A stretch of 45,210 nucleotides of DNA, taken from Caldilineaceae bacterium (GTDB lineage Bacteria; Chloroflexota; Anaerolineae; Caldilineales; Caldilineaceae). How positions within the stretch are numbered: the stretch's first letter is position 1; each line of letters opens with the position of its first letter. Shown here in pieces: positions 1-10,658 of this stretch. The stretch spans positions 1-45,210 of the forward strand of contig JALSIX010000127.1 in NCBI GenBank assembly GCA_026989655.1, in the 5' to 3' direction. The notes beneath the pieces are model-generated. The model was not told where the DNA came from. It did not search any database and saw nothing but the letters and a program-made list of their open reading frames with translations. Both the position numbers and the translations under genes were made by a program.

Positions 1-182
1 AGGGCCAGGGCCTGTCCTCGGGCCTGGGCCTGGCGCTGCAACAGGCGAAGACGTGCGAACTGCCTCAGCTCCCCCCACCCCTCGGGGAGAACCACGGCCA
101 CCGCTCCGCTCTCCAGGCAGGCCAAGCGGCGTCGCACGGCCTCGGACGTGGCCTCGGGCTCGACGTACAGGATGCGTGCCAC
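1..182 (-). CDS. Unknown protein, N-terminus only (gene runs off the window)
   Basis: Only the first 60 or so residues are present. Translation starts at a GTG two bases after the alaS stop, and the reading frame stays open to the window edge. The visible part begins MARILYVEPEATSEAV and continues with a segment of the form AVVLPEGWGEL..FARLRLLQRQAQARGQALA. That pattern (a hydrophobic strand, then a basic helix and a second strand) resembles the N-terminal module of long Chloroflexota proteins often labelled baseplate-J-like, but this match is from memory and the fragment is short. The tight spacing to alaS suggests the two are co-transcribed and perhaps translationally coupled. No function can be assigned from this fragment. 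Confidence 0.6.
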   Translation of the reverse strand, partial: MARILYVEPEATSEAVRRRLACLESGAVAVVLPEGWGELRQFARLRLLQRQAQARGQALA

Positions 183-183
183 G

Positions 184-2907
<2,724 letters not shown>

Positions 2908-2960
2908 CGGACGCCTCGCTCGTGGAACACCCTGCATCCTGATCCATGGTGCATTCCTCC

Positions 2961-2989
2961 ATTTTAAGGACTGGCGCGAGAGCTGTCAA
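2961..2989 (-). promoter_or_regulatory. alaS promoter, sigma-70 type
   Basis: On the minus strand TTGACA (2989-2984) is followed after exactly 17 bases by TAAAAT (2966-2961). Predicted transcription start is near 2954, giving a leader of about 47 bases. A GGAGG at 2960-2956 falls before the predicted start and so probably does not serve as a ribosome binding site. No T-box features were seen in the short leader. Confidence 0.75.
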
Positions 2990-3119
2990 AAGCCACGGGC
3001 ACGTTCCAGGCTGTGGGAAGCTCCGTGGGCCTCAGAGGCCTCCCCCGGCCCACGACCAGGAGAGACCCACCAGGGCCCCACGCCCAGGGGCGTGTCCAGG
3101 AGCCCGGCGGCCTCCGCGC

Positions 3120-3148
3120 TTGCCTTTTCGCGGGGGATTCGCTACACT
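3120..3148 (+). promoter_or_regulatory. Promoter for the ABC exporter gene
   Basis: TTGCCT (3120-3125) and TACACT (3143-3148) are separated by 17 bases. Transcription would begin near 3155, leaving a leader of about 210 bases before the GTG start at 3366. That leader contains the 17-base tandem repeat at 3227-3274. Apart from this promoter, the repeat and the alaS promoter, nothing else was recognised in the 2908-3365 intergenic region. Confidence 0.6.
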
Positions 3149-3226
3149 GGGCGGCAAAGTTCCCTGAACCGGTTCACCCCCGGCGCATCCGGGCATGTGG
3201 GCACACACGGCGCACCTCCACTTCCA

Positions 3227-3274
3227 CCCATGCCGCACCGTATCCCATGCCGCACCGTATCCCATGCCGCACCG
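3227..3274 (+). repeat. 17-bp tandem repeat, about three copies
   Basis: The unit CCCATGCCGCACCGTAT occurs at 3227-3243 and 3244-3260 exactly, and a third copy is conserved through CCCATGCCGCACCG (3261-3274). Because 17 is not a multiple of three, the repeat does not encode a repeated peptide. It lies in the untranslated leader of the ABC exporter gene. Confidence 0.9.
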
Positions 3275-3365
3275 ATATGATGTCAGCGCCTCCGGATGAG
3301 GCGGGTGTGGATGACATGCAGGGGGATGACGCCGTGGAAGTCCCATCCACGAGGAGGCGTGTCCT

Positions 3366-5210
3366 GTGGGCATCCTGCGGGCCGGCCTGGAGGCCGAGGC
3401 CTACGATCGGGAATACTCCAACCGCGAGCTGATCCGCCGCCTGGTGGACTACTTTCGGCCCTGGTGGCGACGTTTCGCGGCCATCCTGGCCGCGGTGAGC
3501 GGGCTCTCCCTGGCCCAGGTGGGGATGCCCCTGCTGGCGGCCTGGGCCGTGGACCTGATGGCCCGCCCGATGGAGGGATCTCCGGGAGAGGCCCTCTGGA
3601 TCCCGATCCTCTCCGGGACGTTGATGGTCCTGGGCATCGCGGTCTGGGCCATCAACTGGCTGCGCCGGGTGCTCACCAGCCAGCTCATCGGCGACGTGGT
3701 GCTGGCCCTGCGCAAGGACGCCTTCCGCGCGGCCATGGACCACGACCTGGGCTTCTACGATCGCTTCCAGTCGGGCCGGATCGTCAGCCGGATCACCAGC
3801 GACACGGACGAGTTCGGCCGGGTGGCCGTCCTCCTCACGGATGTAGGCAGCCAGTTGACCACCTCGGTGGTGCTCTTCGTGGTCCTGGCCCGCCTGGAGT
3901 GGCGGCTGGCCCTGATGGTCCTGTTGCTGGCCCCCACGGCCTTCCTCATCGCGGACCGCTTCCGTTCCCTGGCCCGGCGGATCACCCAGCAGAGCCAGCG
4001 GGCCCTGGCCGAGGTGAACGTGGCCATCCAGGACGCGGTCACAGGCATCATGGTGGCCAAGAACTTCCGCAGAGAACAGGACATCTACCAGGAGTTCCTG
4101 CGGGTGAACGAGCAGAGCTACCGGGTCATGGTGTGGCGGGGCGTGGTCCTGGCCCTGATCTTCCCCACCCTGAACCTGGCCAGCGGCCTGGCCACCGGGC
4201 TGATCCTCTACGTGGGCGGGCTCAGCGCGGCCCAGGCGATCATCAGCGTGGGGGCCTGGTACCTCTTCATGAACAGCCTGGACCGTTTCTGGTTCCCCAT
4301 GATCCAGTTGGCCTCCTTCTGGAGCCAGTTCCAGGCCGGCCTGAGCGCGACAGAGCGGATCTTCGCGCTGATGGACGCGGAGCCCGCGGTCCGCCAGATC
4401 GACCGGAGACCCGTCCCGGCCCTCCGGGGCGAGATCCAGTTCATCCATGTGAGCTTCCGCTACAGCGAGAAGGAACAGGTGTTGGAGGATTTCAACCTCC
4501 ACATCCGGGCCGGGGAGAGCATCGCCCTGGTGGGCCATACCGGCGCGGGCAAGTCCAGCATTGCCCGGCTGGTGGCCCGCTTCTACGAGTTCCAGGAGGG
4601 CCAGATCCTGGTGGATGGCCAGGACATCCGCACCCTGGATCTCCAGAGCTACCGCCGCCACCTGGGCTACGTGGGCCAGACCCCCTTCCTCTTCAGCGGC
4701 ACGGTGGCGGACAACATCCGCTACGGGCGGCCCGGGATGAGCGACGCGGAGGTGGAGCGGATCGCCCGCCAGATCGCGGACGGCGAGTGGCTGGAGACCC
4801 TGCCGGAGGGTCTCCAGACCGACGTGGGCGAGCGAGGCAGCCGCCTCTCCATGGGCCAGCGCCAACTGGTGGTCCTGGCCCGGATGATGGCCCAGGACCC
4901 GGCCATCTTCATCCTGGACGAGGCCACGGCCAGCGTGGATCCCTTCACCGAGTTCCAGATCCAGCGTACCCTGGACCTCCTCTTCCGGGAACGGACCTCC
5001 ATCGTCATCGCTCACCGCCTGTCCACCGTGAAGGCCGCGGATCGCATCCTGGTCCTGCGCCGGGGGCAGATCATCGAGGAGGGGAGCCACGGGCAGCTCC
5101 TGGCCGCCGGCGGCCACTACGCGGAGCTCTACAACACCTACTTCCGCCACCAGTCCCTGGAGTACGTGGAGGCCCAAGGACGACAACGGCCCCAGCCCAG
5201 GGAGGTGTAG
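3366..5210 (+). CDS. ABC exporter half-transporter (MsbA/multidrug type)
   Basis: This 614-residue inner-membrane protein combines an N-terminal six-helix exporter domain with a C-terminal nucleotide-binding domain. It most likely acts as a homodimer, or pairs with a partner encoded elsewhere, to export a lipid or drug-like substrate. The ATPase motifs are complete: Walker A GHTGAGKSS near residue 390, Q-loop YVGQTPFLFSGTV, signature LSMGQRQ near 494 (Met instead of the usual Gly), Walker B IFILDEATASVD near 515, and H-loop IVIAHRLSTVK. The start is a GTG with GAGGAGG about ten bases upstream. Such genes often come in adjacent pairs; here there is only one. The substrate cannot be inferred. 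Confidence 0.93.
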   Translation: MGILRAGLEAEAYDREYSNRELIRRLVDYFRPWWRRFAAILAAVSGLSLAQVGMPLLAAWAVDLMARPMEGSPGEALWIPILSGTLMVLGIAVWAINWLRRVLTSQLIGDVVLALRKDAFRAAMDHDLGFYDRFQSGRIVSRITSDTDEFGRVAVLLTDVGSQLTTSVVLFVVLARLEWRLALMVLLLAPTAFLIADRFRSLARRITQQSQRALAEVNVAIQDAVTGIMVAKNFRREQDIYQEFLRVNEQSYRVMVWRGVVLALIFPTLNLASGLATGLILYVGGLSAAQAIISVGAWYLFMNSLDRFWFPMIQLASFWSQFQAGLSATERIFALMDAEPAVRQIDRRPVPALRGEIQFIHVSFRYSEKEQVLEDFNLHIRAGESIALVGHTGAGKSSIARLVARFYEFQEGQILVDGQDIRTLDLQSYRRHLGYVGQTPFLFSGTVADNIRYGRPGMSDAEVERIARQIADGEWLETLPEGLQTDVGERGSRLSMGQRQLVVLARMMAQDPAIFILDEATASVDPFTEFQIQRTLDLLFRERTSIVIAHRLSTVKAADRILVLRRGQIIEEGSHGQLLAAGGHYAELYNTYFRHQSLEYVEAQGRQRPQPREV

Positions 5211-5267
5211 CCCCGCCCGGCTGGACCCATGCCCCTGAAAAGATACCCGGGGATCGAGAAGGCCGGT

Positions 5268-5296
5268 TTGACAGGGGGTGACACCTCCACTATACT
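5268..5296 (+). promoter_or_regulatory. Promoter of the peptide-type ABC importer operon
   Basis: TTGACA (5268-5273), a 17-base spacer and TATACT (5291-5296) form a near-perfect sigma-70-type promoter. Transcription would start near 5303, leaving a leader of about 110 bases before the start codon at 5415. No operator-like inverted repeat was noticed next to it. Confidence 0.8.
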
Positions 5297-5414
5297 GGCC
5301 CCTGGAAAGCCCACACGGCTCCGGGATCTGTCCCCCGATCCCATCCATCACCGCGTGCCGATTCTGGTATCCACGACCCCATCATCTATCCATCCACCAG
5401 AGGAGGAGGTCTCC

Positions 5415-7085
5415 ATGGCGCGTCAACCCCTACGCAGACGACCGATGGCTCTGAGCCGACGGCAGTTCCTGCGCATGGTGGCTCTGGGCGGTCCCACCGC
5501 CGCGTTCCTGGCCGCGTGCGCCGCACCCGCGCCCCCCACGGCCGGGGAGGGTGCCGCAGCCCCAGGGGAGGCCCCCGCGGCCCAGCCCGCGGCCGGGCCC
5601 AAGTACGGGGGCAAGATGGTGTGGATGGGCCACCAGGAGGTGGCCGGCCTGGGCCCCGACGACACCGGCCCCACCGTCCAGTGGGTGATGGTCGTCAACA
5701 TCCACAACCCCCTGGTGACGGTGAACGAGTTCAACGAGCTGGAGAACGTGCTGGCCAAGGAGGTCCAGGTCTCGGACGACGGCCTCACCTACACCTTCAA
5801 GCTCCACGAGGGGGTCAAGTTCCACGACGGCACGGAGTTCACCGCAGAGGACGTGAAGTACACCTACGACTACTACCGCAACCCGGACAACGGGGCCTCC
5901 ATCGCCGGCGACTTCACCGGCGTGGGTTCCGTGGAGGTGGTGGACAAGTACACGGTGGTGGTCCGGATGGATGAGGTGAACGCGGCCTCCCTGGTGAGCT
6001 GGGCCACCACTCCCATCGTCCACTCCAGATACCACGCGGAGGTGGGGGAGGAGAAGTACCGGACCGCGCCCATCGGCACCGGCCCCTACAAGCTCAAGGA
6101 GTGGCGCCCTGCGGAGTTCACCGAGCTGGAGGCCTTCGACGACCACTTCCGGGGGCGCCCCTACATCGACATCCTGCGCCAGGACGTGGTGCCCGAGCCC
6201 TCGGTCCGCTACATCGCCCTCCAGTCGGGCCAGGCGGACTCCGCGGTGTGGCCCCTGCTGGTGGAGGACAGCATCGCGCTGGAGCAGGACCCCAACTTCA
6301 TCGTCTACCGGACCCTGGCCAACTCCATCAAGCACTTCCCCCTGAACAACTCCCTGCCCCAGCTCGCGGAGAAGGAGGTGCGCCAGGCCATGATGTACGC
6401 GCTGGACCGGCAGCGCATCATCGACGACCTGTGGAACGGCGCGGCCCAGGTCTCCCACTCCAACCTGACCCCGGCCAGCCCCTACCACCGGGCCGACCTG
6501 AAGCGCTACGAGTACGACCCGGAGAAGGCCAAGGCCATGCTGGACGCGGCCGGCTGGGTGGTGGGCGACGACGGCATCCGGGAGAAGGACGGCTTGAAGC
6601 TCTCCTTCACCTGCACCACCATCACCGGCGACCAGGCCCGCCGGCCCATCGCGGAGCTGGCCCAACAGCTCCTCAAGGAGGTGGGCATCGACATGCAGCT
6701 GGCCGAGGCGCCGGTGGCCTCCATCCTCCAGGGGATGCGGGAAGGCACCATGGACTGCTCCCTGTTCAACTGGACCTACGGCAGCGCGGTGGAGCCGGAT
6801 CCCTTCAGCACCCTCCACTCCGAGGGCGGCAACAACTTCGCCCAGTACCGCAACCCCCGGATGGACGAGCTCATCGAGGAGGGGTTGAAGCGGGTGAAGT
6901 TCGAGGACCGCAAGCCCATCTACGACGAGATCCAGGAGATCTTCGTGGAGGACGTGCCGGTCCTCTACCTGCAGTTCGACGAGTGGATGAACGTCTTCAA
7001 CAGCCGCATCAAGGGGCTGCCCGAGAACCCCAAGAACGGCAGCGCGATCTACCAGCAGGCCTACAAGTGGTGGATCGAGGAGTGA
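5415..7085 (+). CDS. ABC transporter substrate-binding lipoprotein, family 5 (peptide/nickel type)
   Basis: This 556-residue protein captures the substrate outside the membrane and hands it to the two permeases that follow. The N-terminus has a twin-arginine motif (SRRQFLRMVALGG), a hydrophobic stretch and a lipobox LAAC. It is therefore probably exported folded by the Tat system and anchored by lipid on the Cys, with an Ala/Pro-rich linker after it. The body has the family-5 landmarks: LVTVNEFNELENVLAKE, TYTFKLHEGVKFHDGTEF.AEDVKYT, and GTGPYKLKEW near the middle. The start is the ATG preceded by AGGAGGAGG at 5401-5409; the frame is open further upstream, but that part contains the promoter. 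The family transports peptides, nickel and oligosaccharides, so the substrate is open. The hyuAB genes next door hint at a cyclic amide or peptide. Confidence 0.93.
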   Translation: MARQPLRRRPMALSRRQFLRMVALGGPTAAFLAACAAPAPPTAGEGAAAPGEAPAAQPAAGPKYGGKMVWMGHQEVAGLGPDDTGPTVQWVMVVNIHNPLVTVNEFNELENVLAKEVQVSDDGLTYTFKLHEGVKFHDGTEFTAEDVKYTYDYYRNPDNGASIAGDFTGVGSVEVVDKYTVVVRMDEVNAASLVSWATTPIVHSRYHAEVGEEKYRTAPIGTGPYKLKEWRPAEFTELEAFDDHFRGRPYIDILRQDVVPEPSVRYIALQSGQADSAVWPLLVEDSIALEQDPNFIVYRTLANSIKHFPLNNSLPQLAEKEVRQAMMYALDRQRIIDDLWNGAAQVSHSNLTPASPYHRADLKRYEYDPEKAKAMLDAAGWVVGDDGIREKDGLKLSFTCTTITGDQARRPIAELAQQLLKEVGIDMQLAEAPVASILQGMREGTMDCSLFNWTYGSAVEPDPFSTLHSEGGNNFAQYRNPRMDELIEEGLKRVKFEDRKPIYDEIQEIFVEDVPVLYLQFDEWMNVFNSRIKGLPENPKNGSAIYQQAYKWWIEE

Positions 7086-7144
7086 CCCCCCTGGGCCCCG
7101 GGCATCTCGACGCGACATCGACAACCAGGACACCGGCCTAGACG

Positions 7145-8107
7145 ATGATCCCCTATCTGACACGGCGGACCCTGCAGGGCATCCTGGTCATCTGGCTGAT
7201 CAGCGTGGCCACCTTCGTGATGATGCGCCTGATGCCCGGGGACCCGGTCTATCTGCTCCTGGGGGAGGGCGAGATCCGCATCACCCAGGAGCAGATAGAC
7301 GCCATCCGACGCCGCTGGGGGCTGGACCGCCCCTACCACGAACAGTACCTGATCTGGGCCTGGAACCTCCTACGGGGAGACTTCGGCGACTCCCTGATCC
7401 GGGTCGGGGTCCCGGTACGGGACATGATCTTCGAGGCCGTCCCGGTGACGGCCAAGCTGAACCTGATCGCCCTGGCCATCGCCCTGGTGGTGGCCATCCC
7501 CTCCGGGATCCTGGCCGCGGTGCGGCGGAACTCCTTCTTCGACTACCTCACCGCGGTGGGGGCCACCCTGGGGGTGGCCCTGCCCAACTTCTGGCTGGCC
7601 CTGATGCTCATCGTGCTCTTCGTCCTCTACGTGCCCCGCTGGATCGGGGAGCTCCCCCTGGTGGGGCGCATCCCCCCCTTCGGCCTGCCCGGCTGGCAGG
7701 GCTACATCCTGCCCGTGCTGGTCCTCTCCACAGAGCAGATGGCCGTCCTGGCCCGGGTCATGCGGGCCTCCACCATCGAGGCCCTGGGCACGGACTACGT
7801 GCGCACGGCCTATGCCAAGGGGCTGCCCCGGCTGACGGTGATCCTGCGCCACGCGGTCCGCAACGCGCTCCTGCCCGTGGTCACGGTCATCGGCTACCGC
7901 ATTGCCTTCATCCTCAGCGGCACCATCGTGGTGGAGACGGTCTTCGCACTCCCGGGCATCGGCCGCCTCTTCACCGACTCGGTCATGCGGCTGGACTACC
8001 AGGTGGTCCAGTCCTTGGTGGTGCTGTTGGCCGTGTTGGTGGTGGCGGCCAACCTGCTGACGGATCTGGCCTACGCCTTCGTGGATCCCCGCATCCGCAT
8101 CGAGTGA
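7145..8107 (+). CDS. ABC transporter permease, DppB/OppB type
   Basis: This 320-residue integral membrane protein is one half of the transmembrane channel for the preceding binding protein. It starts MIPYLTRRTLQGILVIWLIS, the typical first helix of DppB-like permeases, followed by MMRLMPGDPV. Several further hydrophobic helices follow. The cytoplasmic coupling (EAA) loop is DYVRTAYAKGLPRLTVILRH, which contacts the ATPase. The C-terminus ends DLAYAFVDPRIRIE, as is usual. It lies 59 bases after the binding protein and 13 bases before the second permease. No strong ribosome binding site was seen. Confidence 0.95.
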   Translation: MIPYLTRRTLQGILVIWLISVATFVMMRLMPGDPVYLLLGEGEIRITQEQIDAIRRRWGLDRPYHEQYLIWAWNLLRGDFGDSLIRVGVPVRDMIFEAVPVTAKLNLIALAIALVVAIPSGILAAVRRNSFFDYLTAVGATLGVALPNFWLALMLIVLFVLYVPRWIGELPLVGRIPPFGLPGWQGYILPVLVLSTEQMAVLARVMRASTIEALGTDYVRTAYAKGLPRLTVILRHAVRNALLPVVTVIGYRIAFILSGTIVVETVFALPGIGRLFTDSVMRLDYQVVQSLVVLLAVLVVAANLLTDLAYAFVDPRIRIE

Positions 8108-8120
8108 GGACCGACATCCC

Positions 8121-9020
8121 ATGGCCGTGGCAACCGCGACCAAACCCCAGGCGCTGACCGAGGATCTGGGCCGCCATCGCTCCGAGTGGCGGATGGCCTG
8201 GCGGCGTTTCCGGGCCAACCGCCTGGCCGTCATCGGCCTGATGGTCATCGGCCTGCTGGTGTTGATGGCCCTCTTCGCGCCCTTCCTGACCGCCCAGGAC
8301 CCGAACTTCCAGTACCAGGGCATGCGGGGCGTGGCCCCCAGCCTGGAACACCCCTTCGGCTTCGACTACAACGGCCGAGACCTCTTCGCCCGGGTCATCT
8401 ACGGCTCGCGGGTGGCCCTGACCGTGGGCCTGTTGGCCACCGGGATCGCGGTGGTCATCGGCATCGTGGTGGGCGCGCTGGCCGGCTATTTCGGGGGGTG
8501 GGTGGACACCCTGCTCTCCCGGATGGTGGACACCCTGATGGCCTTCCCCATCCTGGCCCTGCTCATCGTCCTCTCCGCGGTCATCGGCCCCAGCCTGTGG
8601 ACCACGGTGGTGGTCATCGGCGCGACCGGCTGGGCCCGCTTCGCCCGGGTGGTCCGCGCGGACGTGATGAGCCTGAAACAGCAGGACTTCGTGGTCGCGG
8701 CCCGGGCCGTGGGGGTGCGGGACTGGCGGATCATCTGGCGGCACCTGCTGCCCAATGTGCTGGGCCCGGTCATCGTCCTGGCCTCCCTGGGCATCGGCGG
8801 CATCATCATCCTGGAGGCCGCGCTCTCCTTCCTGGGGCTGGGCGTGCCCCCGCCCACCCCTTCCTGGGGCCGGATCCTGGCCGACGGCCGGCCCCACCTG
8901 CTGCGCTACCCCCACATCGCGTTCTTCCCCGGCCTGATGATCGTGATCACCGTGCTGGTCTTCAACTTCGTGGGCGACGGCCTGCGGGACGCGCTGGATC
9001 CCCGCCAACGGGCCGACTGA
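8121..9020 (+). CDS. ABC transporter permease, DppC/OppC type
   Basis: This 299-residue membrane protein is the partner of the preceding permease. The N-terminal segment WRMAWRRFRANRLAVIGLMV is the typical DppC opening. The periplasmic part includes HPFGFDYNGRDLFARVIYGSR, characteristic of the family. The EAA loop is DFVVAARAVGVRDWRIIWRH, and the end is GDGLRDALDPRQRAD. A GAGGA lies 5' of the ATG. It is the last gene of the cluster. The two ATPase subunits that usually follow (DppD, DppF) are absent, so they must be supplied from elsewhere. The next gene, hyuB, converges from the other side only 24 bases away. Confidence 0.95.
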   Translation: MAVATATKPQALTEDLGRHRSEWRMAWRRFRANRLAVIGLMVIGLLVLMALFAPFLTAQDPNFQYQGMRGVAPSLEHPFGFDYNGRDLFARVIYGSRVALTVGLLATGIAVVIGIVVGALAGYFGGWVDTLLSRMVDTLMAFPILALLIVLSAVIGPSLWTTVVVIGATGWARFARVVRADVMSLKQQDFVVAARAVGVRDWRIIWRHLLPNVLGPVIVLASLGIGGIIILEAALSFLGLGVPPPTPSWGRILADGRPHLLRYPHIAFFPGLMIVITVLVFNFVGDGLRDALDPRQRAD

Positions 9021-9044
9021 TCCGAGGCCCCGCCCCCCAAGGGG

Positions 9045-10658
9045 TCACCCGCCCTCCGGGCCCCACCCCCCACCCCCTGGGGTCTCGATGCGCAGCCGGT
9101 CGCCGGGGAACAGGCGCCGGGTGAACTTGGAGGGCAGCTCCTCCCGGGTGCCGTCCGCGCGCAGGAGGAGGTTGCGCCCCGGTTGGGCCTCCCGGCCCCC
9201 GGCCAATCCCCAGGGAGCCACCGCCCGCCGTTCGCTGAGCACGGTCACCGTGGCCGGGGCCAGGACCTCGTACTCCCGGACCACCCCATCTCCACCGGGA
9301 TGGCGCCCCCGTCCACCGCTGCCCGGCCGCAGGCTGTAGCGGACCAACCGCAGGGGGAAGGCCCGCTCCAGGGCCTCTACCGGGGTGTTGAGGGTGTTGG
9401 TCATGTGGACGTGGACCCCGCTCAGCCCTGGGCCCTGGGGCCCAGCCCCCATGCCCCCCGCGAGGGTCTCGTAGTAGGCGTAGGGGGTCCCGTCGTCCCG
9501 CTGCCCCCCGATGGTGACGTTGTTCATGGTCCCCTGGCTGGCCGCAGGCACGTGGTGGGGCAGGGCCTGGGCCAAGGCCCCCAGGACCACATCCACAATG
9601 CGCTGGGAGGTCTCCACATTGCCGCCGGCCACCGCGGCCGGCGGCGTGGCATGGACCAGACAGCCCTCCGGCGCGCGGACGCGAAGGGGCGCGAAGGTGC
9701 CGTGGTTCGTGGGGGGGGCCTCGCCCGGGGCCAGCTCCTCCAACAGACAGCGGACCACGTAGTAGCACGCGGATTGGGTGATGGCCATCACCGCGTTCAG
9801 GGAACCGTGGATCACCGGCCCGGTCCCCGCGAAGTCGAACTCCATCTCGTCGCCCCGGATGGTCACCGCCACCCGGATGGGCACCAGGGAGATCCGGTCC
9901 GCCTCCACCAGCTCGATGACATCCTGGAAGGTGTAGGTGCCGTCGGGCCACTGGGCGATGGCCGCCCGGGTCACCCGCTCGCTGTAGGCCTGGAGGTGGC
10001 CCGCATAGGCCAAGACCTGTTCCCCTCCATGGCGGGCCATCAGCTCGTGGAGACGACGTTCGCCTGTGGCGTGGGCCGCCCGCTGCGCGGCCAGGTCTCC
10101 CCGACGCTCGTCCGGAGTCCGGACGTTGCGGAGGATCACCCGCAACAGGTCCTGGTTCAGCTCCCCCCGCCGGTAGAGCTTCACCGGGGGCACGATGATC
10201 CCCTCCTGGTAGATCTCGGTGGAGAGGGGCAGGGAGCCCGGGGTCATGCCGCCCACGTCCGCGTGGTGGGCCCGGCTGGCCACGAAGAACACCGGTCCGG
10301 CCGCTGCCTGGATGGGCTCCGGGGGGAAGACCGGGGAGATCATGGTGATGTCCGGCAGATGGTTGCCCCCCTGGAAGGGGTCGTTGACCACGGCCACGTC
10401 GCCGGGCTCCCAGGGCTCCAACAGGGGCAGGACCGTGGCCACGCTGGCCGGCATGGCCCCCAGGTGGGCCGGGATGTGCGCGGCCTGGGCCACCATCCGT
10501 CCCTGGCCGTCGAAGACCGCGCAGGAGAAGTCCAGCCGCTCCTTGATGTTGGGCGAATACCCGGTGCGGCGCAGGGTGACGCCCATCTCCTCGGCCACGC
10601 TGGCGAACCGGTGCCGATAGAGCTCCAGGGTGATGGGGTCGGGGATGGGGGGCTTCAT
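9045..10658 (-). CDS. hyuB: Hydantoinase/oxoprolinase subunit B (HyuB)
   Basis: This 537-residue protein is the B subunit of the ATP-dependent hydantoinase/5-oxoprolinase family, which opens cyclic amides such as N-methylhydantoin or 5-oxoproline. It begins [20 protein letters not shown] and has the family motifs CAVFDGQGRMVAQA.HIPAHLGAMP, NDPFQGGNHLPDITMISPVF, and GGNVETSQRIVDVVLGAL. It ends in the typical C-terminal stretch KFTRRLFPGDRLRIETPGGGGWG. The ATG overlaps the TGA of hyuA in ATGA, indicating translational coupling and a 1:1 complex. The reading frame stays open upstream through hyuA in a different frame, which is a high-GC artefact. The exact substrate cannot be told from sequence. 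Confidence 0.94.
   Translation of the reverse strand: MKPPIPDPITLELYRHRFASVAEEMGVTLRRTGYSPNIKERLDFSCAVFDGQGRMVAQAAHIPAHLGAMPASVATVLPLLEPWEPGDVAVVNDPFQGGNHLPDITMISPVFPPEPIQAAAGPVFFVASRAHHADVGGMTPGSLPLSTEIYQEGIIVPPVKLYRRGELNQDLLRVILRNVRTPDERRGDLAAQRAAHATGERRLHELMARHGGEQVLAYAGHLQAYSERVTRAAIAQWPDGTYTFQDVIELVEADRISLVPIRVAVTIRGDEMEFDFAGTGPVIHGSLNAVMAITQSACYYVVRCLLEELAPGEAPPTNHGTFAPLRVRAPEGCLVHATPPAAVAGGNVETSQRIVDVVLGALAQALPHHVPAASQGTMNNVTIGGQRDDGTPYAYYETLAGGMGAGPQGPGLSGVHVHMTNTLNTPVEALERAFPLRLVRYSLRPGSGGRGRHPGGDGVVREYEVLAPATVTVLSERRAVAPWGLAGGREAQPGRNLLLRADGTREELPSKFTRRLFPGDRLRIETPGGGGWGPEGG

Noticed and set aside
2908-2960. T-box riboswitch before alaS
   Set aside because: The predicted leader is only about 47 bases and has no T-box sequence or specifier stem.
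3227-3274. CRISPR-like array
   Set aside because: Repeat units are directly adjacent with no spacers, and no cas genes are present.
3232-3280. Possible leader peptide MPHRIPCRTVSHAAPI in the 17-bp tandem repeat
   Set aside because: No ribosome binding site, and the reading frame shifts in each repeat copy; better described as a non-coding repeat.
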